In this document: positions 1-7,570 of the stretch, piece after piece | Layout: every line of letters begins with the position of its first letter | Numbering within the stretch: the stretch's first letter is position 1 | NCBI RefSeq assembly: GCF_900142515.1 | Contig: NZ_FRBC01000004.1 | Location: forward strand, 1 to 45,121 | Direction: 5' to 3' | From: Pseudoselenomonas ruminantium | Lineage (GTDB): Bacteria; Bacillota; Negativicutes; Selenomonadales; Selenomonadaceae | Length of the DNA stretch: 45,121 nucleotides | Translations under genes and position numbers: made by a program | Notes under the pieces: model-generated | What the model was told of the DNA's origin: nothing | Databases searched by the model: none | What the model saw: only the letters and a program-made list of their open reading frames with translations

Positions 1-11
1 TTGTTGCTCAT
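1..11 (-). CDS. iscB: start of iscB (IscB RNA-guided nuclease), cut by window edge
   Basis: Only the first codons are in the window: ATG AGC AAC AA, giving M-S-N-(N or K), at the 3' end of the structured RNA described next. IscB proteins commonly open with Met-Ser-Asn/Lys followed by a hydrophobic strand, and their genes typically begin right behind the omega RNA, so position and residues agree. Four residues cannot identify a protein: the call rests almost wholly on the RNA upstream. No clear Shine-Dalgarno is seen directly before this ATG. If correct, the product is the RuvC/HNH nuclease, ancestor-like to Cas9, that uses the adjacent RNA as guide. Confidence 0.45.
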
Positions 12-305
12 TAACTGCTCTCGACAAGCCGAGTATCGGATTAGTCCGAACCAAGCAAGCGGTCTACGCAGCAACTACCACAACTGGACGCAGCACTACG
101 CCCTCTACCTCATAGGCTTATGCTATTTGAGGTTACTTGTTTTTGCTATTTTCATGTAGGCGGCTTTGCCGCTGAACGAGGTGTCTACGTCAACCTTGGA
201 CATTTTTACAAGCCGTAAGGGCGATGTCTCCTCGAATACGTAGAAACGAGGCTCTTTTCTCGGCTCAACCTTTCTAAAGTGCAGTTCCCGTAGGTTCGTT
301 ACGTA
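12..305 (-). ncRNA. IscB-associated omega RNA (HEARO-type structured RNA)
   Basis: Read on the minus strand this stretch folds into a dense set of helices. A 10-nt helix with 9 pairs joins GUUUCUACGU (about 247-238) and ACGUAGACAC (190-181). Inside it GACAU (228-224) pairs AUGUC (203-199). GCGGC-AAA-GCCGC (172-160) and CCUCA...UGAGG (134-108, with inner UAG/CUA) are hairpins, and CGGA-CUAA-UCCG (47-36) is another. AGCCGAG (265-259) is a perfect 7-nt complement of CUCGGCU (33-27), which would form a long-range pseudoknot like the one known in omega RNAs. The RNA ends against an ATG reading Met-Ser-Asn. From memory, motifs such as CACUUUAGAAAGGUUGAGCC and the CGGACUAAUCCG/CUCGGCUUGUCGAG end match the HEARO/IscB omega RNA family. 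The family assignment is recognition, not a covariance search; the helices are seen directly. The 5' end is uncertain. Confidence 0.72.
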
Positions 306-306
306 C

Positions 307-335
307 ATTATAACAAAATATTTAATATTTGAGAA
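307..335 (-). promoter_or_regulatory. candidate promoter of the omega RNA
   Basis: Minus strand TTCTCA (335-330), 17-nt spacer, TATAAT (312-307). Initiation would fall near 300, at the first nucleotides of the structured RNA, leaving almost no room for a 5' guide. Guide-bearing transcripts would then need a start further upstream in the AT-rich flank. Confidence 0.45.
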
Positions 336-395
336 TAGTTTGTTTATTTTTGTTTACTATATTCTATTTCGACATGAGCGCCTTCCTTACCTGCA
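336..395. other. AT-rich flank of the putative element
   Basis: No gene seen. The stretch between the structured RNA and the groEL terminator is very AT-rich, with near-palindromic AAATATTTAATATTT at 316-330 just before it. In IscB elements the guide is read from DNA abutting the left end, so this is where guide sequence and the element/host junction would be expected. The junction cannot be fixed from one copy. Confidence 0.35.
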
Positions 396-399
396 ATAA

Positions 400-441
400 A
401 AAACGGCCTCCCCTTCATCAGACCATGAGGGGAGACCGTTT
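400..441 (-). terminator. groESL terminator
   Basis: Minus strand hairpin: ACGGUCUCCCC pairs with GGGGAGGCCGU (one G-U), extended by UCAU/AUGA, followed by six U. It lies about 85 nt behind the groEL stop and is a strong intrinsic terminator. Confidence 0.9.
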
Positions 442-524
442 TTCTATTCTTTATGGCCAAAATGCGGCCAAATGGCTTTTATAATAACGCCGAAGCCTTT
501 ATTCACAAGGCTCACAAGCTCTTA

Positions 525-2153
<1,629 letters not shown>

Positions 2154-2183
2154 TTATATTACCTCCAGAAAATACGCTTCTAA

Positions 2184-2465
2184 TTAGAGAATTGCCAGAA
2201 TGTCGCTTTCGCGGACAATCAGATATTCCTTGTCGTCAACCTTGACTTCAGAACCGGAATACTTGGAGAAAACTACTGCATCGCCAGCTTTGACTTCCAT
2301 AGCAGCGCGCTCGCCGTTTTCCAGGAGCTTGCCAGCGCCAACAGCTACAACCGTGCCCTTCTGGGGCTTTTCTTTAGCCGTATCCGGCAGCACAATACCG
2401 CTGGCGGTCTTTACATCGCCTTCAGCAACTTCGATGACAACTCTTTCGCCCAATGGCTTAATCAT
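2184..2465 (-). CDS. groES: co-chaperonin GroES
   Basis: 93 residues, beginning [14 protein letters not shown] frame-compatible start 16 codons upstream exists but lacks a ribosome binding site and would overlap CIRCE; the chosen ATG follows AGGAGGAAG. GroES is the heptameric lid of the GroEL chamber. The mobile-loop region [12 protein letters not shown]-type sequence (here [17 protein letters not shown], about residues 17-33) and the roof/core motif [13 protein letters not shown] are present. First gene of the groES-groEL operon. Confidence 0.97.
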   Translation of the reverse strand: MIKPLGERVVIEVAEGDVKTASGIVLPDTAKEKPQKGTVVAVGAGKLLENGERAAMEVKAGDAVVFSKYSGSEVKVDDKEYLIVRESDILAIL

Positions 2466-2506
2466 AGGTATCTTCCTCCTACCATTTAAAATACATAAGT
2501 AAGTTG

Positions 2507-2533
2507 TTAGCACTCACTAGCCTTGAGTGCTAA
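2507..2533 (-). promoter_or_regulatory. CIRCE operator (HrcA site)
   Basis: Perfect consensus TTAGCACTC-N9-GAGTGCTAA between the promoter and groES. CIRCE is the binding site of the heat-shock repressor HrcA, so groESL is expected to be derepressed on protein-folding stress. Confidence 0.97.
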
Positions 2534-2544
2534 GCACAGTTCTT

Positions 2545-2573
2545 ATAGTAACCTTTTTTAGTCAAAAAGTCAA
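2545..2573 (-). promoter_or_regulatory. groESL promoter
   Basis: Minus strand TTGACT (2573-2568), 17-nt spacer, TACTAT (2550-2545). Sigma-A type. CIRCE lies just downstream of the expected start, so bound HrcA would block transcription. The rest of 2574-2704 is AT-rich and shows no gene. Confidence 0.8.
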
Positions 2574-2704
2574 GGCTATAAGACAATAAATAAATATATA
2601 TCGTATTTTATTGTTTCTTAGGCAAAACCGTGTTTTTCGTTGACAAAATGTTGACAATTGGTTCGCAAACAATCCAGACTGGTGCTGCAAGCATCGCAGA
2701 TATG

Positions 2705-2755
2705 TCAAAAAATAAGCTCTACCCCATGTGATCAGAGGGGTAGAGCTTGTTTTTT
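2705..2755 (-). terminator. glutamine synthetase terminator
   Basis: Minus strand hairpin: AAGCTCTACCCC (2748-2737) pairs perfectly with GGGGTAGAGCTT (2725-2714), followed by A and six T. It starts a dozen bases behind the glutamine synthetase stop. Confidence 0.92.
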
Positions 2756-2760
2756 ATCTT

Positions 2761-4647
2761 TTAGATCATATTCTTGACATAGCTGTCGTAGAGGGCCTTG
2801 AGTTCCTCAATCTTGTCATACATCTCAACCTGCAGGCCGGAGGCAGCAGCGTAATCGCCTTCGTTCAGCGCATTGATGAGCAACGTGAACAGGGATTTCT
2901 CATCGATGCTGTCTTTGGCCAGATATGCACGGATGCCGTTGATCTTGTTCCAGTTGTAGGAATCCAGATCCGTTACATATTCTGCCTTGATTTCCTTGGC
3001 AGCACGGACGATATCGCGGTTTTCCGGAATGATGCGGGAAATGAGCTCCGTCTTCCAGCGCAGCAGGGCACCAGAGCGGAATGCGTTGATGATGGTGTCA
3101 TTGAGCGCGCCGCCAGCGGTGATAACGGCCTTCTTGTCTGCATAGTTTTCGAAGTTCTGCATGTTTTCCCAAACCGTAGCCGGTGGTGCACCAAAGAGAC
3201 GATCGCGTTCTTCATCCGTATAATCTTCGAAAACATCATCTTCGCTGCGGTATGCACGATTCTTTTCGAGATAGAAACCTTCTTCGCCAGCTTCCTTGGA
3301 AAGCTCGGTGAGGAGTTCTGCCGTGGTGTGTTCAACAGCAACTTTGATGCCATCGAGGCATGCGGAATAGATGGCAGCCAGTACCAGATAAGTATTGGTG
3401 TACGGGTTGCAGGCACGCAGCTCGAAGCGGGTTGCGTACGGGTTGCCCAGGTCACGGATGAGACCAGCCAGGATCGTACGGTTACGGGACGGGATTTCCG
3501 GCGTCTGTCCCAGAGAAGTTACGATACATACCGGAGCTTCGAAACCGGGTTTCAGACGGTTCAGGGAGTCATTCGTAGCGGAAACGAACGGATTGATGGC
3601 TTCGTAGTTCTTGAGCATACCCATCAAAGAACCATAACCAACAGCACTCATGAAGTCCTTGCGCTGGTCATCTGCAGTAAAGAGGTTATGAACCTTGCCA
3701 TCTTTCGTCACAGCAGCCATACCGATATGCGTGTGCTCACCATTACCAGCCAGACCAATCATCGGCTTAGCCTTGAAGCTTACTTCGAGACCGATGGAAC
3801 GGAAGGTTTCCTTGACGACCATGCGGACGAGGATTTCATTGTCCGCAGCCTGCAGAGCATCAGCGAAGCGCCAGTCAACTTCCAGCTGTTCGCAGACATG
3901 CGTCATGTTGCCGCTGCCATCGATCTGAGCCTTGAGGCCGCCTACTTCTTTATGGCCCATCTCTACTTTCAGACCGTATTTATCGAGTTCCAGCAGGCAG
4001 TTTTCCATAGCCGTGCGCACAGCGCCATGCGTACGTTCCCAATACTGTTCCTGCATGACCTGAGAAGCGGACATTTCTTCGATAGCGGCTTCTTCCAGCG
4101 GCGTCTTCACCCAGAATTCCAACTCCGTTGCGGAAGTGAACTGGATGTCGACCACATCATTGCCGTTGACGCTTTCGAGACCGGAAATCTGCGGATGTTT
4201 CTTGAATGTATCCAGCAGTTCTTCCTTGACGTAGTTCAGCGTGTCAGCGAGCACTGCACGGGAGTCAACGCGTTTGCCTTCGTGCACGAGGAAGGACGGG
4301 ATACGCAGAGTACCAACCGGTTTGCCCGTTTCTTCATCATAGAATTCCATATTGTAGTCAACGAACCAGTTGACGGAAGGATCGATAGGCATATCAACCT
4401 TAGCATTGTTCAGGGTGGCAATGCCCGTCAGCACAACGGAAGAACCGTCAGTCTGTACGGCCGTGCCAGCATAGAAATCATCGATATCTTTGAGGAAGAT
4501 GCGAACCGGAATCTTCTCGTCCGTATCGTTGCCAGCCATGTCCACGCCCACCAGAGAAACGAATTTGATTTCTGGATGTGCCTTCAGTTGTTCGATAATT
4601 TCCTCTTTCGTCGAATTGGCCGGAATCACATACAGTAAGTTTTCCAC
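2761..4647 (-). CDS. glutamine synthetase, GSI-like with C-terminal extension
   Basis: 628 residues, ATP-dependent ligation of ammonia to glutamate in the cytoplasm. Core motifs are modified but recognisable: NGEHTHIGM near 304 (in place of the GSI GSGMHxHxS box), NRLKPGFEAPV near 365 (glutamate/ATP region), and RFELRACNPYTNTYLVLAA near 410 (the RxE/cation-site box). After about residue 450 there is an extra, largely helical-looking region of some 170 residues that classical 440-470-residue GSI enzymes lack. It is also shorter than typical GSIII (about 700). The start is GTG with GGGTGG six bases upstream. Monocistronic, with its own promoter and terminator. Family-level function is confident; the exact GS class is inferred. 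Confidence 0.9.
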   Translation of the reverse strand: MENLLYVIPANSTKEEIIEQLKAHPEIKFVSLVGVDMAGNDTDEKIPVRIFLKDIDDFYAGTAVQTDGSSVVLTGIATLNNAKVDMPIDPSVNWFVDYNMEFYDEETGKPVGTLRIPSFLVHEGKRVDSRAVLADTLNYVKEELLDTFKKHPQISGLESVNGNDVVDIQFTSATELEFWVKTPLEEAAIEEMSASQVMQEQYWERTHGAVRTAMENCLLELDKYGLKVEMGHKEVGGLKAQIDGSGNMTHVCEQLEVDWRFADALQAADNEILVRMVVKETFRSIGLEVSFKAKPMIGLAGNGEHTHIGMAAVTKDGKVHNLFTADDQRKDFMSAVGYGSLMGMLKNYEAINPFVSATNDSLNRLKPGFEAPVCIVTSLGQTPEIPSRNRTILAGLIRDLGNPYATRFELRACNPYTNTYLVLAAIYSACLDGIKVAVEHTTAELLTELSKEAGEEGFYLEKNRAYRSEDDVFEDYTDEERDRLFGAPPATVWENMQNFENYADKKAVITAGGALNDTIINAFRSGALLRWKTELISRIIPENRDIVRAAKEIKAEYVTDLDSYNWNKINGIRAYLAKDSIDEKSLFTLLINALNEGDYAAASGLQVEMYDKIEELKALYDSYVKNMI

Positions 4648-4683
4648 TCAATACCACCCTTTCAATAACACAAAAACAAGCCA

Positions 4684-4716
4684 TGTGAACACACCCCCTC
4701 CGAGGTTATGTTCACA
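4684..4716 (-). repeat. inverted repeat in the glutamine synthetase leader
   Basis: TGTGAAC (4684-4690) and GTTCACA (4710-4716) with a 19-nt spacer, located between the promoter and the GTG start. It could fold in the leader RNA or bind a regulator. It does not fit the GlnR consensus TGTNA-N7-TNACA, so no regulator is named. Confidence 0.5.
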
Positions 4717-4757
4717 CAGCTCCATTGCCATAAGTCTTTTGTTTTTCTCTGATTGAT

Positions 4758-4786
4758 ATACTAACACATAGTCGTACAGTTGTAAA
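4758..4786 (-). promoter_or_regulatory. glutamine synthetase promoter
   Basis: Minus strand TTTACA (4786-4781), 17-nt spacer, TAGTAT (4763-4758). It begins right behind the sdaAA stop (4799), so glutamine synthetase can be transcribed independently of the serine dehydratase genes. Confidence 0.7.
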
Positions 4787-4798
4787 GTGCTTTTTTGC

Positions 4799-5686
4799 TT
4801 AAATCCCCGAACCGTACAATTTTTTTTCAATAAGCTGTGCCGTTTTTGTTACCGCCAGGCCGCCTTCACTGGTTTCCCGCAAGCTTTTCGGCAGCGCCTT
4901 GCCTATGCGGTTCATCGCTTCAATCACTTCATCCACTGGAATGACAGAATCTACTCCCGAAAGCGTCATGTCCGCTGCCAGCATGGCCACGACTGCAGCA
5001 AAGCCATTGCGCTTGACACAGGGAACTTCTACTAATCCTGCCACAGGATCACAAACCAGTCCCAAAAGGTTCTTGATTGCCAATGCTACAGCGTTGCCAA
5101 CCTGCTGTGGCGTACCTCCAGCCAATTCCACCAGCGCGCCGGCTGCCATGCCTGCAGCTGTGCCACATTCGGCCTGACAACCACCTTCAGCCCCGGCAAT
5201 GGACGCATTCTGATCCACCACCATGCCAATCCCTGCTGCTGTAAACAATGCCTTTACGATAACTTCATCAGCCAGCCCTCGTTCCTGTTGCGCTGCATAT
5301 AAAGCTGCAGGCACGATACCACATGATCCGGCAGTCGGGCATGCCACAATGCGTCCCATAACGGCATTGACTTCACTGATGCCTACAGCATAAGCGGCAG
5401 CGGCCAGCACACGCTCTCCCATGTATCCCTGTCTGCGATAAGCAAAAATCTTTTTCGCATCACCACCAGTAAGACCACTCAGCGATTTCTCTGTATTGGC
5501 CACTCCCCGCTCAATGGAAGCCTTCATCACTTGCCAATTCACTTCCATCCTGCTGAGGATTTCATTCCGTTCCTGCTGACTATCATGCATTTCCCGCTGG
5601 ATGATCAACTCATGCAAAGACGCGCCCTGCTGTTCTGCCAGCTCAATAAGCTCCCTGATTGTACCGAAATTTACTATCACTTTCAT
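4799..5686 (-). CDS. sdaAA: L-serine dehydratase, iron-sulfur-dependent, alpha subunit
   Basis: 295 residues. With SdaAB it deaminates L-serine to pyruvate and ammonia using an oxygen-labile [4Fe-4S] cluster. Family signatures: ACPTAGSCGIVPAALYA near 115-131, GGCQAECGTAAGMAAGALVE near 168-187, and CDPVAGLVEVPCVKRNG near 212-228. Cysteines 116, 122, 170, 174, 212 and 223 include the cluster ligands, though which ones cannot be said from sequence alone. The start MKVIVNFGTIREL follows AAGGAG; a longer frame upstream overlaps sdaAB and has no ribosome binding site. It lies 14 bases behind sdaAB and is cotranscribed. Product pyruvate is the substrate of the PFOR encoded nearby. Confidence 0.95.
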   Translation of the reverse strand: MKVIVNFGTIRELIELAEQQGASLHELIIQREMHDSQQERNEILSRMEVNWQVMKASIERGVANTEKSLSGLTGGDAKKIFAYRRQGYMGERVLAAAAYAVGISEVNAVMGRIVACPTAGSCGIVPAALYAAQQERGLADEVIVKALFTAAGIGMVVDQNASIAGAEGGCQAECGTAAGMAAGALVELAGGTPQQVGNAVALAIKNLLGLVCDPVAGLVEVPCVKRNGFAAVVAMLAADMTLSGVDSVIPVDEVIEAMNRIGKALPKSLRETSEGGLAVTKTAQLIEKKLYGSGI

Positions 5687-5700
5687 TACTCTCCTTACAA

Positions 5701-6363
5701 TCAAATCGCCGGAATGGCAAAAGCATATTGCACAGCCTCTGCCATCTGACACTCAGCAATGACCTCCGGAGCAGGCTGTTCATCCAGCTCCATGATCATC
5801 ATGGCTGTTTCTCCGCGGTTCTGACGCGACACCCGCATAAAGGCAACATTCACTGCGGCATGAGCCAGGATCCGGGTCACTTCCGTAATAACACCAGGAC
5901 AATCCCGATGAATCGTGATCAACGCCGGATACTGTCCAGTCAATTCCACTTGATAACCATCAATATTGCTGATGATAATGTTACCACCACCAACAGATGC
6001 CCCCAACACCCGTACACTGCGTCCGGATTGCCCTGTCAGGAAAATGACCGCTGTGTTTGGATGGGCCTCTTCCAGATTTACCGTCTGAAAGCAGAAATCC
6101 AGCCCCTTTTCACCTGCAATGGCCAGCGCATCACGAATCCGCTCATCCTCCGGATTGAAACCCAAAATTCCTGCAATCAAGGCCTTATCCGTACCATGTC
6201 CACGATAGGTACGGGCAAATGAACCATGCAGATTGATTTCTGCCTTTGCAGGAACCTCTCCTAAAATCTTCCGTGCCATCAGCCCCAAGCGCACCGCTCC
6301 TGCCGTATGAGAGCTGGAAGGACCGATCATCACCGGACCGACAATATCAAATACTCCGTGCAT
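5701..6363 (-). CDS. sdaAB: L-serine dehydratase, iron-sulfur-dependent, beta subunit
   Basis: 220 residues. The N-terminal motif GPVMIGPSSSHTAGAVRLG (about 9-27) is the signature of the beta domain, and the C-terminal 75 residues (from about ALITIHRDCPGVITEV) form an ACT domain, which in this family usually binds an amino-acid effector. Forms the heterodimeric serine dehydratase with SdaAA. Separated from dapA upstream by a 66-base gap holding a strong hairpin, so it may depend on read-through from the dapA promoter or on a promoter not recognised here. Confidence 0.95.
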   Translation of the reverse strand: MHGVFDIVGPVMIGPSSSHTAGAVRLGLMARKILGEVPAKAEINLHGSFARTYRGHGTDKALIAGILGFNPEDERIRDALAIAGEKGLDFCFQTVNLEEAHPNTAVIFLTGQSGRSVRVLGASVGGGNIIISNIDGYQVELTGQYPALITIHRDCPGVITEVTRILAHAAVNVAFMRVSRQNRGETAMMIMELDEQPAPEVIAECQMAEAVQYAFAIPAI

Positions 6364-6384
6364 ATGCTTCCTCGCTTTGACAAA

Positions 6385-6414
6385 TTAATCCCGCTGGCTA
6401 TTCAGCGGGATTAA
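6385..6414 (-). terminator. hairpin between dapA and sdaAB (terminator or attenuator)
   Basis: Perfect 12-bp inverted repeat TTAATCCCGCTG / CAGCGGGATTAA with a 6-nt loop. On the minus strand it is followed only by a weak T run, so termination may be partial, which would set the ratio of dapA to sda expression. Confidence 0.6.
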
Positions 6415-6429
6415 CAATATAATTCTTGA

Positions 6430-7317
6430 TTATTTAATCAGCCCATGGCGGCGCAGAGCATCCTCCAGCTGACGTTCATGCTGAGATTCCATCTCAGACA
6501 AAGGCATACGCAGAGGTCCTGCCGCATACCCCAGCTTACGCATAGCTACCTTCACCGGAATCGGATTGACTTCACAGAACAGCGCATCAATAAGATCCGC
6601 ATACTCAATCTGCATCTCTGCAGCTTTCTTTACATCGCCGTCAAAAAAAGCCTGACACATATCATGAGTTTCCTGCGGTGCTACGTTGGAAAGTACCGAG
6701 ATAACGCCCTGTCCCCCTAATGAAAGGATAGGCACGATCTGGTCATCATTGCCGGAATAAATGGTGAGATCATCCCCCACAGCTGCCCGCAGGCGCAGGA
6801 TCTTGGACAGGTCACCATTGGCTTCTTTTACTGCCACGATATTGGGATGTTTGGACAAAGCCACATAAGTATCCGTAGCAATAGCTACTCCGGTACGGGA
6901 AGGCACATCATAAAGAATAATGGGGATATTCACTGCATCAGCAATAGCTGTATAGTGAGCAATAAGCCCCTTCTGTGTGCATTTGTTATAATACGGTGTC
7001 ACTACCAGCAGAGCATCCGCGCCCACGCTTTCCGCATACTTGGAAAGTTCCACCGCATAGCTGGTCTCGTTGGAGCCGGTTCCAGCAATCACTGGCACCC
7101 TGCCTTTCACATGTTCCACCGCAAATTTGATAGCAGCCCGGTGCTCCTCATCACTCATGGTTGCAGATTCACCAGTAGTTCCTGTGATGATGATAGCATC
7201 CGTATGATTCTTTATCTGATCATCAATGATACGGCCTAGTTCTGGAAAATTAATACCGTCTTCCGTATACGGCGTAATGATAGCTACGCCGGCACCACGA
7301 AAAATTGTTTTTTTCAT
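6430..7317 (-). CDS. dapA: 4-hydroxy-tetrahydrodipicolinate synthase
   Basis: 295 residues, the usual DapA length. Condenses pyruvate with aspartate semialdehyde in the first committed step of lysine/diaminopimelate synthesis. Visible active-site elements: GTTGE at 46-50 (Thr-Thr of the proton relay), TPYYNK at 107-112, Tyr136 in ILYDVPSRTG with Arg141, and Schiff-base Lys164 in VAVKEANGD. The start MKKTIFRG follows GGGAGGGC at good spacing; an upstream in-frame Met lacks this. N-acetylneuraminate lyase and other family members share the fold, but the GTTGE/YDVPSRTG combination favours DapA. Transcribed from its own promoter, with sdaAB-sdaAA downstream. Confidence 0.93.
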   Translation of the reverse strand: MKKTIFRGAGVAIITPYTEDGINFPELGRIIDDQIKNHTDAIIITGTTGESATMSDEEHRAAIKFAVEHVKGRVPVIAGTGSNETSYAVELSKYAESVGADALLVVTPYYNKCTQKGLIAHYTAIADAVNIPIILYDVPSRTGVAIATDTYVALSKHPNIVAVKEANGDLSKILRLRAAVGDDLTIYSGNDDQIVPILSLGGQGVISVLSNVAPQETHDMCQAFFDGDVKKAAEMQIEYADLIDALFCEVNPIPVKVAMRKLGYAAGPLRMPLSEMESQHERQLEDALRRHGLIK

Positions 7318-7371
7318 GAAAAGCCCTCCCCTGCAAGCTCCAACGCCTGCAATTTTATTCAACTGTCTATC

Positions 7372-7400
7372 ATTATCCCATGCTCTGCAAACAAAGTCAA
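7372..7400 (-). promoter_or_regulatory. dapA promoter
   Basis: Minus strand TTGACT (7400-7395), 17-nt spacer, GATAAT (7377-7372). The leader to the dapA start is only about 50 bases, too short for a lysine riboswitch, and none is seen. Confidence 0.8.
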
Positions 7401-7473
7401 CGCTTTAGAGGACAATGATTACAGAAAATTTTGCGTGCATAATCTCATAAAGCATGATCCATTTTCATCAGCA

Positions 7474-7511
7474 CAAGGGGGACTGGCAGACAAATCTGCC
7501 AGTCCCCCTTG
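7474..7511 (-). terminator. 17-bp hairpin behind the PFOR gene
   Basis: CAAGGGGGACTGGCAGA pairs perfectly with its complement across a 4-nt CAAA loop, 60 bases behind the PFOR stop. No T run follows on the minus strand, so it may act as a transcript-stabilising 3' end or a poor terminator. Confidence 0.6.
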
Positions 7512-7570
7512 CATTATTCACTTATAGAAGCACACGTATCCTGCACTTCCTATCAGCATTTCAGTCAAGC

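Noticed and set aside
1-305. tRNA, tmRNA, RNase P, SRP or group II intron as explanation of the structured region
   Set aside because: None of their invariant motifs is present, while the pseudoknot and the adjoining Met-Ser-Asn start fit an omega RNA.
123-308. 61-codon open frame on the minus strand within the structured RNA
   Set aside because: It lies inside the omega-RNA helices, its ATG is part of the TATAAT promoter element, it has no Shine-Dalgarno, and the paired bases explain its sequence better than a protein would.
2728-4638. 636-codon open frame opposite glutamine synthetase
   Set aside because: Shadow frame; the sense strand encodes a full enzyme.
4684-4716. GlnR operator in front of glutamine synthetase
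   Set aside because: The inverted repeat has a 19-nt spacer and does not fit TGTNA-N7-TNACA.
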